Of a DNA stretch of 50,695 nucleotides, positions 28,083 through 38,477 are shown one piece after another (within the stretch, counting starts at the first letter, position 1; each line of letters starts with the position of its first letter). This stretch comes from Vulcanimicrobiota bacterium (GTDB lineage Bacteria; Vulcanimicrobiota; Vulcanimicrobiia; Vulcanimicrobiales; Vulcanimicrobiaceae). Position numbers and translations under genes: made by a program. Location of the stretch: positions 1-50,695 of the forward strand of contig JASHOM010000077.1 in NCBI GenBank assembly GCA_030041115.1, read 5' to 3'. The notes beneath the pieces are model-generated. The model ran no database searches. It was given only the letters and a program-made list of their open reading frames with translations, and was not told the DNA's origin.

Positions 28083-28897
28083 CAGCCCAACGCACCTGCG
28101 GCGCTTTGAGACGCGTTCGCGTGCGATTGCGCCATCACGAGGAAGAGGCCCAGCACGGTCGCGAGGTACCAGACGCTCACGCGCGCGCGCGCCCCCAAGG
28201 TCATCCGCGCGGCGCGGGGGTCGACGTGCCCTCGCCACGCCGCAATCATCGCCGGAAGGCCGAGCGCGCCGATGATCACGACGAAGAGCACCGGCACGTG
28301 CAAAAAGACCGCAACCGCAACGAAGAGCGAAAAGCCGATGATCCACAGCGGCGGCCAGAGCGCCCCGATGACGCGGCCGCCGTCGAACGGCGGCATCGGA
28401 ATCATGTTGAAGAGATTCAAGAACGCGGATAGGTCGGCGCACGCGTACCAAAAGCGGTCCTTCTCCGCGTCGCCGATGGCATAGCAGACGGCCGCGAGGC
28501 CCAGTCCGACGAGGGGTCCGGCCAGGGCGATATAGGCGTCCTGTTCGAGATCGGGCGGCGCCGCGCCGGCGGTGAACGCGCCGAGCAGCGGTACGAATGT
28601 CGGCAATTTTGCCGGCAAGCCGTATGCGCGAAAGGCGAAGTAGTGCCCGAGCTCGTGGGCGAGCAGGAGCAGGATGACGACGACCGCCAGCTTCCAGCCG
28701 AAGAGTAGGACGTAGACCCAGAGCGAGAGCAGGAAGGTCCAACTGACCGCGAAGAGCTTGCTCCCGATCAAAAAGAGAAACTTGAACTTGAGTAGGAAGG
28801 CGGCGATTGCGGCGAGCAGCGCGCCGAGGCCGCCGCGGCGGCGTTGCGCGTCTTTTGGGGATTCGGGCTGCGGGTCCGCGGGCGGGAGGTATCGCAC
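28079..28897 (-). CDS. M50-family site-2-protease-like membrane metalloprotease
   Basis: LLLLAHELGHYFAFRAYG (HExxH), LFNMIPMPPFDGGRVIGAL. Confidence 0.9.
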   Translation of the reverse strand: MRYLPPADPQPESPKDAQRRRGGLGALLAAIAAFLLKFKFLFLIGSKLFAVSWTFLLSLWVYVLLFGWKLAVVVILLLLAHELGHYFAFRAYGLPAKLPTFVPLLGAFTAGAAPPDLEQDAYIALAGPLVGLGLAAVCYAIGDAEKDRFWYACADLSAFLNLFNMIPMPPFDGGRVIGALWPPLWIIGFSLFVAVAVFLHVPVLFVVIIGALGLPAMIAAWRGHVDPRAARMTLGARARVSVWYLATVLGLFLVMAQSHANASQSAAGALGW

Positions 28898-29007
28898 GAA
28901 GACCTCTTCAACCGCATCGCGTGCCGGTCATCGTGATCGCCGGCGCAACCGTCGCGGACCTCGGCCGCCGACCAAGAGCCGGCGGCGCAGCCGGAGAAGA
29001 AAACGCC

Positions 29008-30402
29008 ATGCTCAACGAACCGATCGAGCGCCTCATCCGCGATCCGAAGGAGTTCACGCGCGACGTTCGCTTCCCCGACCCCGCGCAAATTCGCATCTAC
29101 GACGAGACGCTGCGCGACGGCGAACAGATGCCGGGCGTTTGTTACGCGCCGTCGCAGAAGCTCGAGATCGCCAAGGCGCTGGCCGGCGTCGGCGTCCACA
29201 TCATGAGCGTCGGCTTTCCGGCCGCGTCGGAGGGCGATCGCCGGACGCTTCAGCTCGTGATGGGGGCAAAGCGCCGCGGCGAACTCGGCGATGCCGAGAT
29301 CGTCGTGATGTGCCGAAGCAATCGAAACGACATCGACGTGACCGTCAAGACGTTGCGCGACGCCGGCGTCGAGCCGTGCGAGGTGACGTTCTTCATCTTT
29401 ACCAGCGGCAGCGATCTGCACTTGAAATACAAGATCGGCAAGACCCTCCTGCGCTACGAAGGACGCGACGAGCGGGAGTGGCTCGAGCTGCCGCTTGACT
29501 TCTACCGTTCGGCGAACATCCGGCTGCAGTGCGACGCGATCCGGCACGCGCGCGAGTGCGGAATAGACCGTGTCGAGTTCGGGGCCGAAGACGGCAGCCG
29601 CGGCGACGTCGCGTACTTCATCGAGTACTTCAAGGCGGGCTTGGCGGCGGGCGGTACGCGCCCGGCGTGGCCCGACACGGTCGGAACGCTGACGCCCGAA
29701 GCCACGCGCTGGTACTGCTCGCGCATCGTCGCGGGATTGCCCGACGGGCTGCCGATCGTCGCGCATCTGCACAACGATTACGGCCTGGGGACGATCAACG
29801 CAATCACCGCCGCCTCGTGCGGGTTCAAAGTCATCTCCGTGACGGCGAACGGCTACGGCGAGCGCGCGGGCAATGTGAAGCTGCACGAGTTTGCGGTCGC
29901 GCTCCGCGTGCTCTACGGCATCGAGCTGCCCGGTTTCAGATACGACAAGCTGCGCGACTTGGCGCGCTTCATGGAACGCATGAGCGGCATCCCGCTGCAG
30001 CAGCACGAGCCGATCGTCGGCGCGAAGGTCTTCGCCCACGAGTCGGGCATCCATACGCAGGCGATGTTGATCGATCACCGCATGTACGAAGCGGTTCCGG
30101 GAGAGCTCGTCGGCGCCCGGACGACCTGGGTCTTCGGCAAACACACCGGCGCGGCGCTGGTCGAAGATACCCTGCGCCGTGAGCGCGAGCGCCTCGTTCG
30201 CGCCGGAGTCGAACCAACGCCGGAGCTCGCGCACCGCGTCACCGGCGAGGTCAAACGCTTGCGCGAGGAGCGCGCGGCATCGAGCAAAAGTGAAGAGACG
30301 ATCGAGCTGTACGAAGCGGCAATGCGCCGGCTCTCGCTCGACGAGAACGACGTCGTCGAGATTGCCATCGCGCTGGGATCTCCGACGGCCGCAGCACACT
30401 AG
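29008..30402 (+). CDS. 2-isopropylmalate synthase / homocitrate synthase family (HMGL-like)
   Basis: RIYDETLRDGEQMPGV, AHLHNDYGLGTINAI, GYGERAGNV, FAHESGIHTQAML. Substrate class not assignable by eye. Confidence 0.88.
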   Translation: MLNEPIERLIRDPKEFTRDVRFPDPAQIRIYDETLRDGEQMPGVCYAPSQKLEIAKALAGVGVHIMSVGFPAASEGDRRTLQLVMGAKRRGELGDAEIVVMCRSNRNDIDVTVKTLRDAGVEPCEVTFFIFTSGSDLHLKYKIGKTLLRYEGRDEREWLELPLDFYRSANIRLQCDAIRHARECGIDRVEFGAEDGSRGDVAYFIEYFKAGLAAGGTRPAWPDTVGTLTPEATRWYCSRIVAGLPDGLPIVAHLHNDYGLGTINAITAASCGFKVISVTANGYGERAGNVKLHEFAVALRVLYGIELPGFRYDKLRDLARFMERMSGIPLQQHEPIVGAKVFAHESGIHTQAMLIDHRMYEAVPGELVGARTTWVFGKHTGAALVEDTLRRERERLVRAGVEPTPELAHRVTGEVKRLREERAASSKSEETIELYEAAMRRLSLDENDVVEIAIALGSPTAAAH

Positions 30403-30423
30403 TGTGCCGAACCGTAAATGGCG

Positions 30424-31248
30424 TCACGCCATCGCGCCGAGACGCCAGGCGGCCACGAAGGCTTTGAAGAGCACTGCATAGTCGTCGTGGACGAAACGCA
30501 CGCCGCGTGCGCCGGTCCGTTCGAAGCCCGGAATCGTCGCGACGAGATGGGCTTGGGCGGTCGTGACGAGCTGCACCTCGAGCGCGAAGGGCGGATCGAA
30601 GCGAAATGGCTTGGCGCCGCCGGCTTCGCGCACGGCCCGTTCGGCGACGCTTCGAATCGCGCGCCGCGCGGCGTCGGGGAGCATCGACGCGGCGGCAAAG
30701 TTTCCGATCGAATCCTTGACGATCACGCCGCGAACCCAGGGCATCTGCTCCTGGACGCCTTCGACCGTCGTGCGATCGCCGGTCACGACCAACAGGGGAA
30801 CGCCGTAATGGCCGAGCAGACCCGCGTTGATCGTCGCCTCGCTGCAACGCAGGTCGTTGATGCGGACCTCGTAAACGACCGACGGCGTGTACGTGTGGCA
30901 AAGAACTGCATCGGCGTCGCCCGCGGCGCCGTGATAACCGATGAAAAAGGCGCCGTCGAAACCGTTGCCGGCGTCTTGCACCATCGACAGCGGCTTGCGA
31001 TTGCCGAAAATCACGCGTACGCCGGCGGGAAGTTCGTCGAGAAGAAGATTACGCATGGCTCCGTGCGAGTCGTTGACCAGAACCTCGTCCGCGCCGCCCG
31101 CGCGCGCGCCTTCGATGGCGCTTACTATCTCGCGGGTGTAATACCGGCGAAAGATCTCGAAGTCGCGATGTGGCGTTCGCGCGTCAACCTGCTCCCAGGC
31201 GCAGATTCCGGCAACGCCCTCCATGTCGCCGGAAATATAGAGCTTCAC
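30424..31248 (-). CDS. M55-family D-aminopeptidase (DppA-like)
   Basis: VKLYISGDMEGVAGICAWEQ, NDSHGAMRNLLLDELP, IGYHGAAGD; GTG start. Confidence 0.9.
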   Translation of the reverse strand: MKLYISGDMEGVAGICAWEQVDARTPHRDFEIFRRYYTREIVSAIEGARAGGADEVLVNDSHGAMRNLLLDELPAGVRVIFGNRKPLSMVQDAGNGFDGAFFIGYHGAAGDADAVLCHTYTPSVVYEVRINDLRCSEATINAGLLGHYGVPLLVVTGDRTTVEGVQEQMPWVRGVIVKDSIGNFAAASMLPDAARRAIRSVAERAVREAGGAKPFRFDPPFALEVQLVTTAQAHLVATIPGFERTGARGVRFVHDDYAVLFKAFVAAWRLGAMA

Positions 31249-31318
31249 GCTTCGTCCCTCGTCCTTCGACTTTGCGGATGAGAAGCTCGGGACGGCAGGC
31301 TGGGCATGACGCGGTGCT

Positions 31319-32152
31319 TCATGCGATCGGGTTGGCGGCGGCAGCGATGCGGGTCGCCGCGATGAAGGCTTGGAGTAACGCCGGGTACTCGCGGGATTCA
31401 AAACGCACGGCGCGGCCGCCGATGCGTTTGAATCCCGGCATCAGCTCGATAAAGTCGGCGTGCTCGACGCCGGCGGTTTCGAGGGTCAACTCGAACGGCG
31501 AATCGAAAACGAACGGGCGGGCTTGAGCGATGCGACCCATCGCTTCACGCGCACCGGCGCGAATGGCGTCGCACGCGGCCTGCGGAGTGAGGGAGTTCAC
31601 CGCGGAGAAGCCGATCGCGTCCTTTACCGCGACGCCGACCGCCCAAGGCAGCTCGCGAACGACTTCGCTCACGATGGTGCGATCGCCCGTGATCAGAACG
31701 ACGGGAACCCCGTAGCTTCCGGCGAGCGCGGCGTTGAGCGTGGCTTCGCTGCACGGCTTGCCGTTGACGGCAACGGAATAGATCGCTTCGCTGAAGGTGT
31801 GCGCGAGGGTCGCGCAGTCACCTGCCTTTGCGTGATAGCCGGTGAAGAAAGCCGCATCGACGCTCGAATTGAGTCCCTGCATCATGCTCCACGGTTTGGG
31901 CGCGCCGGAGATGACCCGCAAATCGCCGGCGGCGGGTAACTCGTCGAGTAACAAGTTGCGCATCGACCAGTGGGCGTCGTTGACGATCAGCGCGGCGGCT
32001 CCGCCCTGGCGTGCGCCCTCGATGGCCGCGCCGACCTCGCGCGTCATGTAGCGCCGAAAGACGGGATACTCGTACGCATCGCCCGGATCGCACTGCTTCC
32101 ACGAGCAGATGCCCGCCGTTCCCTCCATGTCGCAAGACATGTACACGTTCAT
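31319..32152 (-). CDS. M55-family D-aminopeptidase (DppA-like), tandem paralogue
   Basis: MNVYMSCDMEGTAGICSWKQ, NDAHWSMRNLLLDELP, TGYHAKAGD. Confidence 0.9.
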   Translation of the reverse strand: MNVYMSCDMEGTAGICSWKQCDPGDAYEYPVFRRYMTREVGAAIEGARQGGAAALIVNDAHWSMRNLLLDELPAAGDLRVISGAPKPWSMMQGLNSSVDAAFFTGYHAKAGDCATLAHTFSEAIYSVAVNGKPCSEATLNAALAGSYGVPVVLITGDRTIVSEVVRELPWAVGVAVKDAIGFSAVNSLTPQAACDAIRAGAREAMGRIAQARPFVFDSPFELTLETAGVEHADFIELMPGFKRIGGRAVRFESREYPALLQAFIAATRIAAAANPIA

Positions 32153-32159
32153 GATGCCG

Positions 32160-32612
32160 TCACTCGCGCAGCGCTTCGCGGGCCTGCGACAGCCCGGTCT
32201 GCGCGGCGACGTTGCGCGGATTGGCTCGGAGGGCCCGTTGATAGAGTGGGATCGCTTCCCGGAAGAGGTTGGCGGCGAGATACATGTCGGCGAGCTGCGT
32301 GAGCGCTACGTCGTCGTGAGGATGCGCGGCAATCCGCGCGCGCAGCGTTGCAAGCTGCGCCGCGACCGGCGCCGGCGGTCCGCCTTCGACGGCATCCTGC
32401 GAACCCTGGCGCGGGAGCGCCGTGCTCGTTTGCGCGCCGGCGACTTTGCCGAAGACCGAGCCGGTAACGCCGAACCCGGCCGCCACCAAATAGGCCATCG
32501 TCCCGAGGAAGATCGCCGCGAGGAGCGTGGCGATCGGAACGTAGATGTTCGGCGGCAGACCGCTGCGTTCGACTTCGGGCACGATGATTCGGTTGGACGC
32601 TCGACGAACCAA
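32160..32612 (-). CDS. Single-TM TPR-containing protein
   Basis: TM NIYVPIATLLAAIFLGTMAYLVAAG followed by TPR-like LTQLADMYLAANLFREAIPLYQRALRANPRNVAAQTGL; probable TTG start. Confidence 0.7.
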   Translation of the reverse strand: MVRRASNRIIVPEVERSGLPPNIYVPIATLLAAIFLGTMAYLVAAGFGVTGSVFGKVAGAQTSTALPRQGSQDAVEGGPPAPVAAQLATLRARIAAHPHDDVALTQLADMYLAANLFREAIPLYQRALRANPRNVAAQTGLSQAREALRE

Positions 32613-32619
32613 ATCATGC

Positions 32620-33183
32620 GTGACCCACGCGCTCCCCGGCGAAGCCGACCTTCAGCTCCTCTTCGCGCGTTTGAACTGCGAGTTTTTCAACGGCGAGGCG
32701 CCGGATTGCAAGATTCATTACAACGAGCGTTTCTCCAACTGTGCCGGGCGTACGACGTACGGCCGTCAGCCGTTGGTCGTCGAGCTTTCGGCCAAACATT
32801 TTCGGCGGCATCCCGAGGCGTTGGAAGAGACGCTGCTGCACGAGATGATTCACGCTTGGTGCTACGCGAAATTCCGCGATACCGGGCACGGGGCTCGGTT
32901 CAAACGCAAGATGCAGGAATGCGGCTTGACGTCGATCTACCACGACCTCGGCAACGCCGCGCCGCTGAAGGAATCGAGCAAGCGGTTCATCCTACGATGC
33001 GAGCGCTGCACCTTCGAAGTGCTCCGGCGCGAGCCGCCGCGCCGGCCCGCGAGCTGTCCGCGCTGCAACAAACGTCGCTTCGACGAACGGTATCCGCTGG
33101 CAATTTACGAGGTGATGGAGTTGCGAGCCGCCGGTAACAGCGTCGAGGGCGTGCGCGCCGCGCGGAAAGGTCCGGCACGATGA
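32620..33183 (+). CDS. SprT-like zinc metalloprotease-family protein
   Basis: [14 protein letters not shown] (HExxH), C-terminal CERC...CPRC zinc ribbon. Confidence 0.88.
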   Translation: MTHALPGEADLQLLFARLNCEFFNGEAPDCKIHYNERFSNCAGRTTYGRQPLVVELSAKHFRRHPEALEETLLHEMIHAWCYAKFRDTGHGARFKRKMQECGLTSIYHDLGNAAPLKESSKRFILRCERCTFEVLRREPPRRPASCPRCNKRRFDERYPLAIYEVMELRAAGNSVEGVRAARKGPAR

Positions 33184-34592
33184 CGAAGTCCGTGGCGATG
33201 CGTACCGAAAGCGACTCCATGGGGAAGATCGACGTCCCGTCCGATAAGTATTACGGCGCTCAGACGGCGCGCTCGCTCGTTCACTTCGACATCGGCGAGC
33301 CGGCGTGGCCGCGCGACGTGATGCCGCGGCAAGTAATCGCGGCGATGGCCGTGCTGAAGAAAGCCGCGGCAATCGTGAATCGCGATCTCGGGAAGCTCGG
33401 CGAGGAGAAGATGCGTTTGATCGTTCGAGCCGCCGAGGAGGCGGCCGAAGGAAAACTCGACGCGAATTTTCCCTTACGGGTGTGGCAGACGGGCTCCGGT
33501 ACGCAGACGAACATGAACGTCAACGAGGTCATTTCGAATCGCGCGATCGAGTTGGCCGGTGGCGAAATGGGTTCGAAAATCCCGATTCATCCCAACGATG
33601 ACGTCAATATGTCGCAGTCCTCCAACGACACGTTCCCCACGGCGATGCACGTCGCCGGGGCGCAAGCGATGGCGGCGATGCTGCCCGCGGTGAAAGCGCT
33701 GCGCGACGCGCTGCATGCCAAGGCCAAAGGCTGGTCGCACATCGTCAAGGTGGGGCGCACGCATCTACAGGACGCGACTCCGCTGACCTTGGAGCAAGAG
33801 TTCTCGGGCTACGTCACGCAGCTCGATCGCGCGATGGCCGCCTGCAGGGAGGCGCTGGATCCGCTCTACGACCTGGCGATCGGCGGCACCGCGGTAGGGA
33901 CCGGGCTCAACGCGCACCCGCAATTCGGCGAGCGGACCGCGGCCAAGATTGCCGAGTTGACCGGTTTGCCGTTCCGGTCGCACCCGAACAAGTTCACCGC
34001 GCTTGCCTCACACGACGATTTCGTCTTTGCCTCCGGCGCGCTCAAGATGCTAGCCGCCGCTCTGATGAAGATTGCCAACGACATTCGCTGGCTCGCATCG
34101 GGCCCGCGGGCCGGGATCGGCGAGCTCGTGCTACCGGAGAACGAGCCGGGAAGCTCGATCATGCCGGGCAAGGTGAATCCGACTCAGTCGGAAGCGATGA
34201 CGATGGTCTGCGTGCAGGTGTATGGCAACGATCTAGCGATCGGCTTCGGCGCGTCGCAGGGAAACTTTGAACTCAACGTCTTCAATCCGGTCATCATCTA
34301 CAATTTCTTGCACTCGACGACCCTCTTGCGCGACGCCTGCACGATGTTCCGCGAGCACGCAGTGGAGGGCCTTGCGGCTAACGAAGAGCAAATCAAAAGG
34401 TATCTCGACGAATCCCTCATGGTGGTCACGGCGCTCTCACCGAAAATCGGCTACGACAAAGCTGCCGCGGTCGCAAAGAAGGCGCATCACGAAAAGACGA
34501 CGCTCAAGGCGGCCGCGCTTGCGCTCGGCCACGTGACCGAAGAAGAGTACGATCGCATCGTCGTTCCGAGAAGAATGACGTCGCCCGGATGA
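33180..34592 (+). CDS. fumC: Class II fumarate hydratase
   Basis: [56 protein letters not shown]. Confidence 0.96.
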   Translation: MTKSVAMRTESDSMGKIDVPSDKYYGAQTARSLVHFDIGEPAWPRDVMPRQVIAAMAVLKKAAAIVNRDLGKLGEEKMRLIVRAAEEAAEGKLDANFPLRVWQTGSGTQTNMNVNEVISNRAIELAGGEMGSKIPIHPNDDVNMSQSSNDTFPTAMHVAGAQAMAAMLPAVKALRDALHAKAKGWSHIVKVGRTHLQDATPLTLEQEFSGYVTQLDRAMAACREALDPLYDLAIGGTAVGTGLNAHPQFGERTAAKIAELTGLPFRSHPNKFTALASHDDFVFASGALKMLAAALMKIANDIRWLASGPRAGIGELVLPENEPGSSIMPGKVNPTQSEAMTMVCVQVYGNDLAIGFGASQGNFELNVFNPVIIYNFLHSTTLLRDACTMFREHAVEGLAANEEQIKRYLDESLMVVTALSPKIGYDKAAAVAKKAHHEKTTLKAAALALGHVTEEEYDRIVVPRRMTSPG

Positions 34593-34638
34593 CCCGAACG
34601 CCCGCCGGCAACGCAGACGTCCCGCCGCGAGCTACCGC

Positions 34639-34959
34639 CTACGACCCCGGAGCTCGGTAGTTGACGTGCTTTTTTGCGGCTTCGTCGATTTGTTCGGGCG
34701 TGAGAAGGACCGTCGCTCGCGTCCGGATCGCCCCCGTCGCCGAGACGGTCAGCGAAATCGCCGCCATCGCTTCCTGATCGGGAACGTCGACGATGAGGGC
34801 GGCGTCATCGGCGCCGAACGCGAAGTAAAATGCCTCGAGTTTTCCGTTGAACTGCGCGAGGACGTCGGCCGCCGCCTTACGCCGTGCCGAACCTCCGTCC
34901 TCGAGCACTCCCTTGGCGCCCTCGGCCGTATATGAAAGCTGGATCAAGAATTTAGGCAT
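34639..34959 (-). CDS. GYD-domain protein
   Basis: MPKFLIQLSYTAEGAKGVLEDGGSARRKAAADVLAQFNGKLEAFYFAFGADDA. Confidence 0.9.
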   Translation of the reverse strand: MPKFLIQLSYTAEGAKGVLEDGGSARRKAAADVLAQFNGKLEAFYFAFGADDAALIVDVPDQEAMAAISLTVSATGAIRTRATVLLTPEQIDEAAKKHVNYRAPGS

Positions 34960-35046
34960 CGTGTTGCTCCTTCGATCTCATAGACCTCGACGACGCTTGA
35001 CTTGTGCCAAGAGGCGGTGAATCCTTGACGGTCCGGGAAGGCGACG

Positions 35047-35817
35047 TCAGAGCTGCCGCCAGACGAGGGTGGCGGCCGCGACGACGAGAGCGATCGCGAC
35101 CACGACGAGCAGCTGCGGCGAACGCAGACGGAGCGAGAGGCGCGCGCCGATCGGTCCGCCAAGCAATCCACCCGCGACGAGCGGAACGACGTCGCGCGCG
35201 ACGATGTCGCGCTGCAGGGCGTGGACGACCAAACCGACCGGCGACGTGAGCAGAATCGCGAAGTGGGAAGTCGCGCTGATCGCATGCGCGGGCAGCTCGG
35301 AGAAGTAGAGAAAGGTCGGTACCAAGACGATGCCGCCGCCCAAACCGAAGAGGCTCGAGAAAAGTCCGACGACGAACCCCAGCGCCAAGGCGCCGCGATA
35401 CGACATCCCCTTGATCGAGGTAACGCGCTCTCGTTCGACGCGCCCCGCCACCCGCCGCTGGGCATTCCAGATCATGTCGACCGCGACGGCAACCAGCAGC
35501 GCGGCGAGAATGGCGTCGAAGAGCCGCGGCGAGATGTGAAACGACGCGATCGCACCGAGCACGCCGCCGGGTAGGCCTCCGGCGGCGATGAGCAACCCGA
35601 TCTTGAGATGAACGCGTCGCTGGAGCAGGTACGTGAAGGCGCCGCTCGCGCTGTTTGCCACGATCAAGACCAGCGACGTGCCGGCGGCGTACGCCGGCGC
35701 GAAGCCCAAGAAAATACGGAGGATCGGTACGAGGATGAAGCCGCCGCCGAGCCCGACCATGGAGCCGAAGACGCTGGCGACGAACGCGGCGGCGAAGAGC
35801 TCCAGTGCGAAGCGCAC
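35047..35817 (-). CDS. TSUP family (TauE/SafE) membrane transporter
   Basis: Two repeats: GSMVGLGGGFILVPIL and FSSLFGLGGGIVLVPTFLY. Confidence 0.92.
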   Translation of the reverse strand: MRFALELFAAAFVASVFGSMVGLGGGFILVPILRIFLGFAPAYAAGTSLVLIVANSASGAFTYLLQRRVHLKIGLLIAAGGLPGGVLGAIASFHISPRLFDAILAALLVAVAVDMIWNAQRRVAGRVERERVTSIKGMSYRGALALGFVVGLFSSLFGLGGGIVLVPTFLYFSELPAHAISATSHFAILLTSPVGLVVHALQRDIVARDVVPLVAGGLLGGPIGARLSLRLRSPQLLVVVAIALVVAAATLVWRQL

Positions 35818-35832
35818 GCGGCGCTCGAGAGG

Positions 35833-36393
35833 TTAGCCGGCCCGGCCGAGGTAACGGCGGTCGCGCGTGTCGATGCGGATGACGTCCCCGCTTTCGACGA
35901 AGAGCGGAACCGCAACGGTGGCGCCCGTTTCGAGCTTGGCGGGTTTCGTCACGTTGGTTGCGGTGTCGCCGCGGAATCCGGGATCGGTTTGGACGATTCG
36001 CAGCTCTACGTGGGCCGGAAGGTCGACGCCGATCGGCGTGCCATCGTGAAGCTGAACGTCCACGACCATTCCGTCCTTCAGGAAGTCGGCAGGGTCGCCG
36101 ATGAGGTCGCGCTGCAACGTGACGTTCTCGAACGTCTGCTGATCCATGAAGTGATAGCCGTCGCCGTCGTTATAGAGCATCTGCATCTGGCGGTTGTCCA
36201 CGATGGCGCGCTCGAGCTTCTCGCCGGCGCGAAACGTGCGCTCGAGCGTGGTACCGGTCTTGACGTTCTTCAGGCGGGTGCGGACGAAGGCCGAGCCTTT
36301 CCCGGGCTTGACGTGAAGGAACTCGATGACGGTCCAGAGCTGGCCGTCGACGACGATGGTCACACCGTTGCGTAGGTCATTTGACGAAATCAT
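35833..36393 (-). CDS. efp: Elongation factor P
   Basis: ISSNDLRNGVTIVVDGQLWTVIEFLHVKPGKGSAFVRTRLKN...; C-terminal EF-P domain. Confidence 0.96.
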   Translation of the reverse strand: MISSNDLRNGVTIVVDGQLWTVIEFLHVKPGKGSAFVRTRLKNVKTGTTLERTFRAGEKLERAIVDNRQMQMLYNDGDGYHFMDQQTFENVTLQRDLIGDPADFLKDGMVVDVQLHDGTPIGVDLPAHVELRIVQTDPGFRGDTATNVTKPAKLETGATVAVPLFVESGDVIRIDTRDRRYLGRAG

Positions 36394-36448
36394 CAGTTCC
36401 CCTCAGTACGGGCTGCAGCGAGGCAAGCCCTGGCGAAGGCCGGTTCGG

Positions 36449-37051
36449 CTAACCGTGCGGCCGGGAGAGGCGAATCGAGCTCTCGGCTCCGGTTCGAAGA
36501 CGGCGAATGTTCTCGCGATGCGTGAAGAGAATCAGCAGCGCGGAGAAGACGCCGTAGAGCGTTTCAGGCAACGAACGGGTGACAGCCCAAATGGCGATCG
36601 GCGCGAGCACGCTGCCGAGCATGGATCCGACCGAGGAATAGCGAGTAACGAGCGCCCCGGCGAGCCAGCCACCGGCCGCAACCAGCCCTGCCGGCCAGCA
36701 GAGCGCAAAGATCGCGCCGAACGACGTTGCAACCCCTTTGCCTCCTTTGAAGCGAAGCCATGGCGAGAAGCAGTGCCCCAGCACGGCTGCGGCGGCGACG
36801 AGGGATGCGGGAGTCGCGCCGGAGGGGAGCGCCCACAGCGTCGGGGCAAAGCCTTTGAGGGCATCGAACAGCAGGACGGCGATTGCGCCGGCTCGCCCCA
36901 GCGCTCGCAATGCATTCATCGCGCCGATGTTTCCCGAGCCCACGCGCCGTATGTCGGTGCGATAGAAGAGTCTGCCGACGATGTAACCGAACGGAATCGA
37001 TCCGATCAGAAAGGCGCCGGCTGCGGCGGCGACGAGGAACGTGATCGTCAC
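36449..37051 (-). CDS. plsY: Glycerol-3-phosphate acyltransferase PlsY
   Basis: FLIGSIPFGYIVGRL, GSGNIGAMNALRALG, GHCFSPWLRFKGGKGVAT. Confidence 0.94.
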   Translation of the reverse strand: MTITFLVAAAAGAFLIGSIPFGYIVGRLFYRTDIRRVGSGNIGAMNALRALGRAGAIAVLLFDALKGFAPTLWALPSGATPASLVAAAAVLGHCFSPWLRFKGGKGVATSFGAIFALCWPAGLVAAGGWLAGALVTRYSSVGSMLGSVLAPIAIWAVTRSLPETLYGVFSALLILFTHRENIRRLRTGAESSIRLSRPHG

Positions 37052-38397
37052 CCTTCCTCGTCCTTTCGGCGCGCGCGAAACTCGAGCGTCAGCGGCACCC
37101 CTTCAAAGTCGAAGTGCCGGCGAAGCGTGTTCTCCAAGAAGCGCTTGTAATGCGGTTGGACGAGCTGCGGATCGTTGCAGTGAAAGACGAAGATCGGCGG
37201 GTGCGTTGCCGGCTGCGCGGCATAGTAAATCCGCAGGACTCCGGCCGCCGTCGCGGGTGCCGGATGTGCGAGGACGGCGCTGCGTATGGTGGCGTTGAGC
37301 TGCGCGGTGGGAATGCGCCGGTCGAGATTCTCGGCGACGTGCGCGACGATCGGCATGAGACTCCCCAGGCGGCGATGCGTCTTTGCCGAGAGAAACGTGA
37401 TCGGTGCGAAGCCGGCAAAAGGTATCAGCTCGTGCACGACGCCGGCGAGTTCATTCTGGCTGATCTCGCCGCCTTGCTCGCGAACGAGGTCCCACTTGTT
37501 GCCGACGATGACGAGCCCCTTACGCTCCTCCAAGACGATGCCCGCGAGACGGCGGTCTTGGGTCATGACGCCGGCCATCGCATCGAAAACGAGCACGGCG
37601 ACGTCGCAGCGGGCGATTGCGGCGAGCGAGCGCAGCGCGGCGTAGTATTCGATCGCTCCCAGTGCCTCGGGCTTCTTGCGAAAACCGGCCGTGTCGACCA
37701 CCCGGAAGGAACCGTCGCGCCACCGGAAGAGCGCGTCAACCGCATCGCGCGTCGTTCCCGGGCTGTGCGAAACGAGGGTTCGCTCTTCCCCCACGATCGC
37801 GTTGACCAACGAGCTTTTGCCGACGTTCGGACGCCCGATCACCGCCAGCGCGAGTTCGTCGGCCGGCGTGGCGTCGGCCGCCGCCGGCAACAGCGCAACG
37901 ATGCGGTCGAGCAAATCGCCGGTGCCCTCGCCGTGGATCGCCGAAACGGCAAGCGGTTCGCCGAAACCCAACGGGCTGAACTCCGCATAGATCGCTGACG
38001 CCGCGTCGGGCGCCTCGGCCTTATTTGCGACCAAAACGATGGGCCGGCGCTTGCGGCGCAGGATGGTCGCGACGTCGTCGTCGAGCGGATGGATGCCGGT
38101 TCGAGCGTCCACGACCATGACGATGACGTCCGACTCGTCGGCGGCAGCCTCGGCCTGCCGGCGAGTGGCATCGGCCAGCTCGATGCCGTGCGCCATGTCG
38201 GCATCCGGGTCGATCCCTGCCGTATCGACGATACTGAAGGACCGGCCACGCCAGTCGCAGAGCGCGTAGAGGCGGTCGCGCGTGACCCCGGGCGTATCTT
38301 CCACGATCGCCAGCCGGCGGCCAATCAGGCGGTTGAAGAGCGCGCTCTTCCCGACGTTCGGCCGCCCGACGATTGCGACCGTCGCCGGTTGGAGCAT
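37048..38397 (-). CDS. der: Ribosome biogenesis GTPase Der (EngA)
   Basis: Two GRPNVGKS P-loops, DTPGVTRDR/SPGTTRDAVD, C-terminal KH-like domain. Confidence 0.96.
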   Translation of the reverse strand: MLQPATVAIVGRPNVGKSALFNRLIGRRLAIVEDTPGVTRDRLYALCDWRGRSFSIVDTAGIDPDADMAHGIELADATRRQAEAAADESDVIVMVVDARTGIHPLDDDVATILRRKRRPIVLVANKAEAPDAASAIYAEFSPLGFGEPLAVSAIHGEGTGDLLDRIVALLPAAADATPADELALAVIGRPNVGKSSLVNAIVGEERTLVSHSPGTTRDAVDALFRWRDGSFRVVDTAGFRKKPEALGAIEYYAALRSLAAIARCDVAVLVFDAMAGVMTQDRRLAGIVLEERKGLVIVGNKWDLVREQGGEISQNELAGVVHELIPFAGFAPITFLSAKTHRRLGSLMPIVAHVAENLDRRIPTAQLNATIRSAVLAHPAPATAAGVLRIYYAAQPATHPPIFVFHCNDPQLVQPHYKRFLENTLRRHFDFEGVPLTLEFRARRKDEEG

Positions 38398-38477
38398 TCC
38401 TTCCCTTTCTCAATCGGCCGGCACGAGACCCATCGGCCGGAACGGCGGGGGCGTCGAGCGAACAGCGCAGTGCGAGC

